Shown one piece after another: positions 1 through 10,800 of a stretch of DNA of 64,000 bases (position 1 is its first letter; the number at the start of each line of letters is the position of its first letter). Origin of the DNA: Plutella xylostella (taxonomy: Eukaryota; Arthropoda; Insecta; Lepidoptera; Plutellidae); NCBI RefSeq assembly GCF_932276165.1, contig NC_063988.1, forward strand, positions 9,982,001-10,046,000. Reading direction: 5' to 3'. A program made the position numbers and the translations under genes. Below the pieces are notes generated by a model that did not search any database, was not told where the DNA came from, and saw only the letters and a program-made list of their open reading frames with translations.

Positions 1-89
<89 letters not shown>
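1..89. repeat. (GT)n microsatellite
   Basis: Uninterrupted GT dinucleotide run from the window edge to base 89, so its full length is unknown. It directly borders the 3' end of the minus-strand LINE that follows. Confidence 0.98.
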
Positions 90-90
<1 letters not shown>

Positions 91-142
91 TTGTGTGTCC
101 GAGTGATATATGTAAATTATATGATTTGATTATAATTATAAT

Positions 143-3075
143 TCATTGTATGCTTATTAACATTGACTCCGTGGTTTCGTAAGTTAGCGGCTGTAGCCAG
201 TTTGAGATAGTTTTTTTGCATTCATATGTGTGCTTGCTATAAATATCAAGTTCTTTATTTAATTTATTGTATAAAATTGCTGAGCGTTTACAGTATTGTA
301 TGCTAGCAAACTTAGTTTTAGTGTTGGGAAGTGAAGCTGCTTTGTGTGTTATTATTCTTTTATATATTTTACTGTCGAAATGAAGGTGTTTATGCTTTTT
401 TAAAATAATTTGTAATATGTACAGTTTTCTCACTGATAAAAGCTTGCTTATCTGATAGAGGCGTGTTGTGGGAAAACGATATTTTTTAGAGTACATCACC
501 TTTATTAAAGCGCGTTGGGCTCGTTCTACTTCTATGAATCGAGTTTTTGCTGCACCTCCCCATATTGGAATACAATAACCCAATATAGACTGCACCAAAG
601 CGACATACATTTCATTTAAAAGGTTTCTTGATGAGTCATGGTGATCGGACAGCTTCCGCGGAAGAATATGTCGCAAGGATTTGAAAATCCAGATAAGCTT
701 TCTGACCCTACTAGAAACTTGTTCAATATGCGAGTACCATGTTAAGTGCTGGTCAATTATGACACCAAGATATTTAGTTTGGGTGACTTTATCAATACTA
801 GAGCAGTTACAATTATTAAACTTATTGTTGCACGTATGAATTTTAATACTGAAGTTGTTGTTGGGTTGTTTATTTTTGTAGATGGAGTAACAGATGAAAT
901 TAGTTTTGGTGGTATTCAATGTAAGTAAATTATTGTTCAGCCAGATAGCTACTTTAGCCAGACCTTGTTCAGCATCAATCTTTACAGAATCCCAAGATCC
1001 TCCAGTAAAAACAATAGCCGTGTCGTCTGCGTATGAGAAAATATTGGCTTTATATAGTTTTAAGTTGCATAGATCATTAATATAAATTAAAAACAATGTA
1101 GGACCGAGAACACTGCCTTGCGGAACTCCGTAAGATATGTCCGCATCATCACTGGTATGTTGACCTAGCTTTACTTTTTGTTTCCGGTCCATAAGGTAGC
1201 TTTTGAAAAGAGACAGGGCAGTTTCTCGTATTCCAATTCTTTCCAATTTACATACAAGAATAGGGAAAGAGACAGTATCAAAGGCTTTTTTGAGGTCAAT
1301 AAATACTGATAGACATCTATTACCTTTATCCAGTTGTTCAGTTACAAGTGTTGTTAAAGCCGTTACTGCGTCTTCAGTTGATGCGCCTTGCCTGAAGCCA
1401 AATTGAGAAGGCGATATTATGTTGAACTTATTTAGATAATTTAGGAGACGACCATTAACCATTTTTTCTAGAATTTTTGAGATAGCTGACAATACCGAGA
1501 TTGGCCTGTAATTGCTAACATCGTCTCTTTCCCCACCCTTGTAAACTGGGGTAATAATAGATGCCTTAAGGGCAGTTGGGAAAATACCTGTCCTAAAGCA
1601 GATATTACCTAAGTGGGTTATGACAGGAACAACTTCATGTCTAGCTAGTTTCAGAAAACAGATTGGTATATTATCCCAACCCGGAGCACTGTCCGATCTA
1701 AGACTCATTAATATGTTGTCAACTTCATTGCAGTCGGCGTCCAGGAGTACAAGTGAGTTAGGTTGTATAGGAAGGCTGTGTAGGTAGTCAGCGCTAGGCA
1801 AACAAGGCTGGATTTTATTGGCAAGCTCTTTACCGATGTTCGCAAAAAAGGTGTTAGTTAAGTTGCAGGCTTCAGTGGGAGATGATTTTGAATTAATTAG
1901 TTCAGTATCATTGTTCCTAATTTTGTTTGTATATGTAAGATTTTTTATGTTCTTCCATAGGAGTTTATTGTTTGTAACTGATTTAGCTACTAGATTCCTC
2001 TCATACTTTCTTTTAAGTTTTTTAATCAGGTTGTTGCAAAAATTTCTATAGCGGGTGTACGTTATTTTTAGGACTTCATTGTAAGGATCCTTTCTAATAT
2101 TTTTTTGTAAATTGTTACGATTATTTATACAACGCAAGATACCAGTAGTAATCCACGGTTTTATTATGCGTTTACTTTTCGGAATAGTTGTAGTGGTTGT
2201 ATTTTCTGTTAAGGATTCAGTAAGTTTGCTAATCAGAGACTCTGTCACAACATTAGGGTCGTCGCAGAAAAGGAATTCTGACAGTTTGGTATTTTGTAAA
2301 TATTTTAGAGCATCTTCATAATTGGTTTTTGTTTTTATTTTTGATATTTTTATATTAGGTTTAAGTTTAGATAGGCAAAGAAAAGTGGTCAAATGATCTG
2401 TGATACTAGTTTGTAGAACTGCTATAAATGCGGTATTCTTTTTTGGATTGATCTTCAACATAAAATGATCTAAGCAGTTTCTTATTCTAGTGGGAAAGGT
2501 ATGACCTGTGAGTATACCAAGTACTGATAACATATTCAGATAATATATTCTATTGCTGTGTTCATATGACGTTTCTATAGGTTTAGGTATGATATTTATG
2601 TTTATGTCTCCCGCTACAATGATATTTTTTTGCCGGCTAATAGTTTCTATGTGTGAGCTTAGCGAGTTAATAAAACTTTCCGCGTTTGTGACCGACGGAG
2701 AGCGGTAAATGCATAAAATAGTATTATTTAAGACATCCACTTGGAGACAGGACGCCTGAGTGAGTTTAATTTCTTTTACCTGGTGTTGAAGTGTATTTTT
2801 GACATAAATAACTACGCCATCATTCTGATTCCGTTGGCATGTTGTCTGGTAAGAACTATAGTTATTTAGTGTAGGTATGGGTTTGTTAGGCGAAAGTCTA
2901 CATTCCGTTAATATTAAGATGTCTGTCTCAAAGATGATGCTAGAGAGTGTAAGAGTGAAATCGTCAAAGTTACGGTATATGCTCCTTATATTTTGAGATA
3001 TAATGGTGAAGTCATTTCGTTTAATAGATATGTGATTAGTAAGCTCTGAGCAGTTACATTCTATCTCTATCAATC
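143..3075 (-). CDS. Non-LTR retrotransposon ORF2 (endonuclease + reverse transcriptase), LINE A
   Basis: Open frame encoding an APE-type endonuclease followed by a reverse transcriptase, the ORF2 layout of CR1/Jockey-group LINEs. The endonuclease begins near 'SQNIRSIYRNF' and includes 'AGDININI'. RT motifs in order are 'DLKKAFDTVS', 'YGVPQGSVLGP' and the catalytic 'SYADDTAIVF'. The C-terminal 'ERAQRALIKVMYSKK' region is shared with related LINEs. The frame stays open to an ATG at 3229, but roughly the first 50 codons are antisense to the neighbouring plus-strand LINE, so that ATG is probably not native. ORF1 and the native 5' end are missing. The frame has no internal stop, so insertion may be fairly recent. 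Clade is inferred from motif style only. Confidence 0.85.
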
Positions 3076-4928
3076 TAATAAAAAAATTAAAAAAACAATA
3101 TGAACGTGACCTTCTTGAAAAATCTAAATCAAATAATAAATCATTGTGGAATTGCATAAACAATATTACCCAGCGGAAAGATAAGAAAAGTACTAATATG
3201 GACCTCCTTAATCTTAAAGATACTCCCATAAAATCTGCGGAATATATTAATAATCATTTTAACAAAATAGGTAAATCTTTAGCTGAGGAAAATATTCGAA
3301 ATACAGTTACTTCTGATGATAGCCAGTGTCTTGAGTCCCTCCCTTCACAGGTAAATTCAATTGGTATAATAGAACCACATTTTCTTGAAGTGGAATCAAT
3401 AATTAATCATCTTAAATCGGAGTCAGCCCCAGGACATGATAACATCCCTACTAAATTCATTAAAATTGCCAAACCTCTTCTTCTACCTATATTAACACAT
3501 CTTAGTGTAATCATTTTTGAGCAGGGCGTATTTCCCGTAGTTCTAAAACGCTCAATTATACACCCTGTTTTTAAATGCGGAGCTAGAAATGACATTAATA
3601 ATTACCGACCAATTTCCGTACTACCAGTTATCTCCAAAATTATTGAAAAATTGATTAATAACCGTTTATTAAAATTTCTTAACTCTTATAATTTACTCTC
3701 TAAATCACAATACGGCTTCCGTACGGGGATGAGTACTGAAGATGCTATATTAGATTTAACGACTGACATTACTAAACACTTAGATGACAAAAGGAAAACA
3801 TTATGTATATTTTTAGATCTTAAAAAAGCATTCGACACAGTCTCCATTTCTACTCTCAAAATTAAACTAGAAAAAATAGGTATAAGAGGAATATTCCTTA
3901 ATCTACTAACTGATTATTTACAAGATCGTAAACAAGCTGTTAAACTGGACAGAAATACTATTAGTGATACTATCCCTTCTTCCGACTTTGGTGTTCCACA
4001 GGGTAGTGTCCTGGGGCCTACTCTTTTTTTGATCTATATAAATGATCTCACTGATCTCCAATTACCTAATGGGCGTGTTTTCTCATATGCCGATGATACA
4101 GCATTATTGTTTCACGATACAAATTGGCAGACTGTATATTCAAAAGCAGAGCAAGGGCTCACTAAAGTTATAAAATGGTTGAAAACTCATTCCCTTTCAC
4201 TTAACACTAGTAAAACAAACTACATAGCATTTTCAATCCGTGTTAGTACTCAACCAGCTGCAGATTTCAAAATAATCGCACACTCATGTTCATCAAATGT
4301 ATGCGCCTGTCCTCAAATTAATAAAGTTACTTGTACTAAATACCTCGGCGTCATAATTGACCAAAACCTATCTTGGTACCCCCATCTAGAACTTGTTGCT
4401 AAAAGAACAAGGAAGCTCATATGGATCATGAAACAACTTCGCGATATAACGAATAAAGAACTTATAATCTATATTTACAAAACTCTGGTCCAATCAATAA
4501 TGTTGTACTGCATAACAATTTGGGGCGGGACTTATAAAACAAAATTTATAATAATAGAACGTGCTCAGCGGTCTATCTTAAAAGTTATTCTACGTAAAAA
4601 AATATGCTACAGTACTGAAAAGTTATATAAGGATGCAGATGTTCTTACTGTGAGACAATTATACCTATCACAATGTATTCTAAAGGTACATAAGACCCTA
4701 CCGGTAGACTTAAAAACTTTAAATAAACGTAAGACTCATTCTGTAATTAAACAAAATTCGTGTAATACAGTATTCAGCTCGATGCAATTCTACACTCAAT
4801 CTACCTCTATCTACAATAAAGTTAACAAAATTTTAAACATATATGGCGTAAGCTACCTCGAATGCAAAAAAATTGTAACAAACTGGCTTAAATTACAAGA
4901 CTACAACAAAACTGAAGAAATTTTATAA
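3072..4928 (+). pseudogene. 5'-truncated non-LTR reverse transcriptase, LINE B
   Basis: The frame is open from about 3072, with no ATG before 3144. Translation is collinear with the RT half of LINE A ('LIKKLKKQYERDL' against 'LIKKLKRKYERNL'), but the proteins are clearly divergent, so these are two families and not one copy. RT motifs: 'FLDLKKAFDTVS', 'GVPQGSVLGPTLF', 'YADDTALLFHD'. The endonuclease domain and ORF1 are absent: a typical 5' truncation, unable to move on its own. The 3' UTR continues to about 5480. Confidence 0.85.
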
Positions 4929-5480
4929 CTTAAAAAAAAAAACTTGGATTTTCCATTAACTTAATTATTAGGACAAACATATCAGAGCATTATAGGTATT
5001 ATAGTTATTATAAAGTTTTTCGGGTGATTGTTTTAATACTCAAATATTAAAGTAATTCTTTGTTTTCTTTTTTTTTGTATACCTGCATACTACAGTTGCA
5101 AGCATTACGTTGAGCAGTATGCAGATTTTATGTTTATGATTCAATATCTACATCTAAGCATAATTTTTTATACCTACATTACATCCTAAGTTTATAATAT
5201 ATACCTATGATCACATTTTGCAAATAGATACAATGAATAAAATAAATTGTATATAAATTTATACAAACAAATAAAAATGTTCTGGCCTATTTCTTGATTT
5301 ATGTATAAGAAAAGTAATAACGCTAGTTTATTATTATACTTTACAGTTAGTGATTACACCAGATTAAAGAGGGGACTCTTCTACTACAGGTTTTGTCAAA
5401 CTTACAAGAAGAGTTCCAAAACGCATGATATATTTTGTAAAGATAATAAAGAATTTTGAATTTTGAATTTTTGAATTCTA
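4929..5480 (+). mobile_element. 3' UTR and tail of LINE B
   Basis: AT-rich sequence after the LINE B stop, closing with an AATAAAG-like signal near 5447 and a short run of repeated TTTTGAA-type units at about 5450-5477. CR1-group elements commonly end in short repeats instead of poly-A, which fits. No gene is seen here. Confidence 0.6.
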
Positions 5481-6011
5481 CCGAGCGGGCTACTTCTATT
5501 CTGTCTATTTCATTGGCAGCTTCTAACGACGCCATAATTGATTAATTGTAGTATTATGATAGTTATTGAATCACAGGGTGATATAGGTAACACGACAGCA
5601 GTTAACGAACAACTGAGAACTTGCATCAACTTAATAAAATCACCCCTTATTATATGAAGCGGCGGTTTCAAACTAGTTTTCACGTTACAATGATTGCATA
5701 TTATTAAAATATCGATATGCATACATTTTTTTATTTGGTTTTGTGAGTAGATGTGTGTATAATAATATATTATGTAGTACAAGTCAGAATAAGTTATGGG
5801 AGTGCTTGGTGGTGATTCGAGTGTATGTGTAGAATATAATATTATAGGTATATAGATATTTAGAGATAAGCTAAACAGTATTACTTGGCTGAGTCACATT
5901 TCATTGCAGAGTTGATGCACCTGTGCCTCACTTTTAATAGTAATAACTGGCGAGTTTTCGTCCTTCCTCACGTAGACTCGGCCGTATGAAGTCCAGCAGA
6001 ACTTGTAGGTT
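5481..6011. other. Gene-free stretch left of the gag-like ORF
   Basis: AT-rich, with no convincing ORF, RNA gene or myosin tail exon on either strand. The part nearest 6011 may be the 3' region of the gag-like element. Confidence 0.5.
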
Positions 6012-7310
6012 TTAAAAATAAAAGCTATAAAAATATGAGCTATTATCGACCCTTAGTTGTTGAGTTCTTTGCGTGGGGGCACTAGATTTGTATCCACCCC
6101 GCGAGGGTGGGTTGTAAGATGGCCCAGACACATAATGTGGCTCTTGAAAGCCATGAGCTCCACGCGATGGAACTGCTTGTCTCCGGGTCGCCTGCCCCCG
6201 CGAGGGGCGGCTGTTACCCTGACTTGATTTTTGGGCTTGTTGTTCTGACCTCGGTGGCCAGAATGCCTTGCGGACCCCACCAGCCTTTTCTAACGCAGCG
6301 GTGAAAGATTCAGACTCAAACAAGTATGTGGAAGACGGTGGTATCCTAGAAAGGGTGGCTTTGACTAACGGGTCCCGAACCTGAGTGGTAATAGCGTCTC
6401 GACGCATCTCTATGCTTTCTGCCCGGTGACCGCAGACTAATTGTAATAAGTCTGATGTAATTTTATGGAAACTGCCACTTTGGAACAACTCATCAATCTT
6501 ATTATTTAGAGTATCAAACGTTATACCATCATTATCTTTTGCCCAGGTTAAAATATTACGTAAGTTTTCTTGTAATGCCTCTTTTTGCTTTAGTACGCAG
6601 TAAGTGATGGCAGCATAGGCCTTCTCTGTATTTGCTTGATTACGCAAGGTATCATACATTTTCACCTCCTCGTTTGTTTCGAGGTCTATGAAGCCTGGAG
6701 TATGATTATAAGTCTTCTGCGTGTCGGCGTACCTAACCTCTGACCAAGCAGTGCTACCAAGGCGCTGGACATCAGAAAGCATCTTTAGAAAAACGTCAGG
6801 TGTTTTTGGAATGGAAGGTTCTTTTAATTTAGTTTCCAGACTAAAAGTGAAATCTTTCGTCAGTTTAGGACTTTCCTCTCGTTGGTCGAGGTCTTGTGGA
6901 CCTGCAACGCTATCATAAAGATGCCCGCTAACTCCAGAGCATACTGATGTTGCGTCATTGTCCTGCATGCCGTCACACGGCAAGTCGGTATTGCCAGAAG
7001 GAGTAATATATTTGCGAAGCTCACCCAGTTCCTTGAACAGCTGATCCATCCTTTGATCAGTACGACTCTCGTGCTTACTCTTCTTACGGCGGTGCCGGCG
7101 GGAGCGCTTGCTGCGTTTCGCAGACGAGCACGTGTCGCTGGAGCTGGACGAGCAGCTGCTGGAGCTGCTGCTGCTGCTGACGCGGCGACGGCGGCGGCGG
7201 CGGCGCGGGGGGGTGCCTCCGTCCCGGTCTGGCACAGGGACCGACCCATGACTCGGGCCCGGCACAGGCTCCATATTAGGTACTACTGCAATAATAACAC
7301 CGGTACACAA
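6012..7310 (-). CDS. Gag-like ORF of an unclassified retroelement (possibly DIRS-like)
   Basis: 432-codon intact ORF. The N-terminal third is low complexity: an Arg run, then a long Ser run, then a basic region with KRSKRSRRHRRKKSK, resembling SR-type or nuclear-targeting tracts. The middle, about residues 155-340, is a predicted helical domain ('DVQRLGSTAWSEVRY', 'LLQLVCGHRAESIEMRRD'). The C-terminus is Gly/Arg/Pro-rich with no zinc knuckle. Long helical ORFs with Ser/Arg-rich ends and no CCHC knuckle recall the Gag of DIRS-type tyrosine-recombinase elements, but I recognise this only loosely. A second Met at residue 12 is an equally good start. No RT, RNase H or recombinase is adjacent, so the element is incomplete. 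Its GC-rich 5' part differs from surrounding AT-rich DNA. Confidence 0.5.
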   Translation of the reverse strand: MCTGVIIAVVPNMEPVPGPSHGSVPVPDRDGGTPPRRRRRRRRVSSSSSSSSCSSSSSDTCSSAKRSKRSRRHRRKKSKHESRTDQRMDQLFKELGELRKYITPSGNTDLPCDGMQDNDATSVCSGVSGHLYDSVAGPQDLDQREESPKLTKDFTFSLETKLKEPSIPKTPDVFLKMLSDVQRLGSTAWSEVRYADTQKTYNHTPGFIDLETNEEVKMYDTLRNQANTEKAYAAITYCVLKQKEALQENLRNILTWAKDNDGITFDTLNNKIDELFQSGSFHKITSDLLQLVCGHRAESIEMRRDAITTQVRDPLVKATLSRIPPSSTYLFESESFTAALEKAGGVRKAFWPPRSEQQAQKSSQGNSRPSRGQATRRQAVPSRGAHGFQEPHYVSGPSYNPPSRGGYKSSAPTQRTQQLRVDNSSYFYSFYF

Positions 7311-7764
7311 CTAATCTTAACTAAACTTTTACCTCAAACATGAGGGTAGGATGATTTTAACGAAAAACAAAATTAAAATATCTTTAAAAAAAAAAAAAAT
7401 AAAAAAAAATATTAAAAGGTTACTTACATGTAGGTGCTACACTTACACTTTTAAATTTTGTTCTAACTTTTTCAACACTGAATTTAAAATATATTTTTTA
7501 AATTTAATATTTAAACGGTCGCAGAGACAGTCTGCTGCGCACGATGTTGCCTCGACGGAGTTTAAAACGCCAATGAGGGAAGGGCGCGGTGAGCAACTTA
7601 CGAAGTAAAGTTGCACCGCACGACCGCCAGGTGGCGCCACTGAGCACCGGAATTGACACACAAAGAGGAAGGTTACTGGATAGTCTTCGACGGAAACGGA
7701 AATGCTCTCTCATTAATAAAGCTTCCAGTGACGGTCAAGTAATTTAATTAATAATATATCTTAC
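7311..7764. other. Myosin intron 15 sequence and probable 5' region of the gag-like element
   Basis: Homopurine A runs at 7385-7420, then moderately GC-rich sequence to about 7720. No further myosin tail exon could be recognised on the minus strand. Confidence 0.5.
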
Positions 7765-7873
7765 CTGCTTTACTATTATAGCTGTCTTGTGCGAGGTAGT
7801 CCCCGAGCCACTGCCGCCGCGCGCCCCACTCGCGCCGCCGCCCCTTCAGGGCACTCGCCGCGCAGATCTTCAT
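7765..7873 (-). CDS. Myo31DF: Myosin ID exon 15 (start of TH1 tail)
   Basis: Encodes 'MKICAASALKGRRREWGARR' and 'QWLGDYLAQDSY', matching the family's 'AATALAGRR...WVGDYLA' segment. Acceptor aactaaag|ATGAAG fits the phase-0 end of exon 14; donor G|gtaaga ends in phase 1. No later exon is found in the window. Confidence 0.85.
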
Positions 7874-10800
7874 CTTTAGTTGTGGCCACTGTTGGAGGTT
7901 ATAGGTTTATAATGTCATCAAAGATTTTGAAAGAAACAGAGAGATGGTTCAAGAGAAAGGCGGTAAGTGGTCAGGGTGCAACCGGGGTTATACATATACC
8001 ATCAGAAATAATGAGAGGTACAGGTCCTTAGACTGACTGACCCCATTTGGTGCACGCTCTGTCTGCTTTTCATTTGTTTCAGACGCGCTATGCCGTTCGT
8101 TTTCTATTCATCTATTACGGCATTGCGGCGTTCGGAATAATCTGTTTTTCACAGCTAGCCCTCTATCTACATATATTTTATCATACCTGATCCCTAGGTA
8201 TAGGCTTCAGTGTGAGGTAAGCCCTCCACCGCCGGTAGGCGGGCGGCAGGCAGGCGACGCGCGCGCCGCGCGGCGGGGCCGCCCAGTGGCGGATGAGGCC
8301 GCGGTTGCACGACTACTCTGACCCGCGATCTTATAGTGCAATATTCGCTGTTTTTGTCTGTTACCTTACTATCGCGATCTTATAATGCAATGTTCGTGGT
8401 TTTTGTCTATTACCTTTCATTAACCGGCTTTAATACAGCAAGATGAGCGACGTGATCGATGCACGCTAAGCCACTCGGTCGCTATTCGTCTATTGCGCTA
8501 TTTCTGATCTCTTTTCTTTCGCTTATACATATAGCTATCAAATACAAAAAAATACAAAATTTCTTTATTGGTAACAAATTTCTTTATAGCTATCTCCTGT
8601 CTTATATCGTACCTGATCCCTAGGTATAGGCTTGAGCGTGAGGTAAGCCCTCCACCGTCGGTAGGCGGGCGGCAGGCAGGCGACGCGCGCGCCGCGCGGC
8701 GGGGGCGGCCAGTGGCGGATGAGGCCGCGGTTGCGGGACAACTCTAACCCGCGATCTTATAGTGCAATGAACGTGGTTTTGTCTATTACATGGTTATTTA
8801 ATTCGGCTTTTTGATGATGCGCGGGCAGTATACAACAAGAAAAGGACGCCATAGAAGCGCGCTAGCCGCTGGATCGCCATTGCGGTTCAAAATGATCCTT
8901 TTTACATAGCAAAATCACAGCTTATATAGCTACATATCTATATTACCTTTCAGTTTACTCTCGCTTTAATACACAAGACAACAAGCGTGCGTCGCTATTC
9001 GTCTATTGCGCTATTTCCGCGTTCCGAATGACCTCTGATCTCCTTTCTTTCGCTTATATAGCTATCTACATGTCTCATATGACATACCTGATCCCTCGGT
9101 ATAGGCTTGAGCGTGAGGTAAGCCCTCCAGCGTCGGTAGGCGGGCGGCAGGCAGGCGACGCGCGCGCCGCGCGGCGGGGGCGGCCAGTGCCGGATGAGGC
9201 CGCGGTTGCGGGCTAGTTCGGTTTGTAGCTCGGCGATGTAGCGGCGGCTGCGGTAGCGTCTGCGGAAGGGAAGAAGACGTTAGTGAAAATATTATGTTTT
9301 TAATTAAGACCGGTTGGCGCGCAATGCGAATAAACGGAGCGTGGGACTCCCTCCGGCCCGCTGACCGACGCGAATACAGCGATCTTTTAATACCATTTAG
9401 TCGGTAAATGCTTGATGACAGAGTGTGTGGGACTGACCAGTAGTGCTAGTGAACGATTACGATCTCACCCCTTAGCATGAATTTTCATCGTGAACGTGAA
9501 GTAAAATTACGCGATGAATTTTGTAGGAAAATTTTAGTTCTGCTACCGATTGCCAGGGGCGCTGTTCATATTTTCATACAAAATTACTTTATATTTTAAG
9601 CGGGTTTTTATATTTTAAGCGGAATTCACACCCGATTGCATACCTACGTAGCTACAATACCAACCTCCAAGCATGGAAGATGCGCAATGCGGCCTTCATC
9701 TTCCGATACCGCTGCCTCGCCAGCGCGCCTCGCCACAGCTTCTGCAGCAGCACCACTATCGAGGGGATCAGCTCGGCCCGGGCTGTCTCGAGCTGGTGCA
9801 CCGTTTTAGCGCTCCTGTGGACAGGTGGGGTAGGGATTAGTGGGGGATTTGGTGTGGTATTTCAGGTAAAATCAATTTATATATTTCAGTGGTGCAAACG
9901 TATCATGGCTTAGATAGCCTGGTAGGTTAAATAATAGTATTTATTTTGAATGAGAGGGGCCAAAGGTTGACTGTTGGCGATCCTTGGTAAAGGCCATCGC
10001 ATGACGATTATTGGGTGATAATGATCAGATTCAAGGTTTAGTAACTTATTCGCCAGGGCTACACTCACACATCATTTTATTAATTTCATTATAATAAACA
10101 GAGCCATAGGTCACGTGTACTTGCAGCATCTTGCAGCGTCAGTAAGTTGTTTCAATTCTGTATGAAACGACTTACTGTCTTTCTTCTTCTATTGAAACAA
10201 CATAATTACCTGATAAACAGCTTAGTATGTCCGGCCTGGAAATCCGTGACCGCCAAATCTCGTAACAACACCAAGACAGCCTCCTTATCACTAGTCCCTC
10301 TGTAATTCGGCCACGTGTACTGAGACAGCATCTTGTAGCGACAGCAAGTCGCTTACTGTCTTGCTTCTTCTACTGAAAGCGGCTTCTTATAATTACCTGA
10401 TAAACAGCTTCGTATGTCCGGCCTGGAAGTCAGTAACCGCCAAATCTCTCAACAACACCAGCACAGCCTCCTTATCACTAGTCCCTCTATAATTCGGCCA
10501 CGTGTACTGAGACAGCATCTTGTAGCGGCGCAGGAAGCGGTCGTAGCGCTGCCGGGAAGCGAACCCGGCGCGTCGCACACGCACGTTCTCGACCAGGCCG
10601 AGGTAGGACACTTGGTGGCGGACCTGGGGAGAGGAATATCAGGTTATTATTTTTTTATTAAACAGAAATAAGAGCAGGAGCTTTTAGCGATAAACATGTG
10701 ACTGTCAGGTATTTAACGCGAAGGTGGCTTCGTTTTAGGAGCTTATCGTTTACACTGTCACAGTGACGTTTCGTTCGACTTTGCACTGTCACTGTCGCCG

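Noticed and set aside
143..4928. 5' inversion (twin priming) of a single LINE
   Set aside because: Both arms contain a full RT region with clearly different protein sequences.
7053..7343. Ala-rich plus-strand ORF
   Set aside because: Antisense shadow of the Arg/Ser tract of the gag-like ORF.
1..7764. Remaining TH1 tail exons of the myosin
   Set aside because: No minus-strand segment resembling the tail was found; the region is filled by retroelements.
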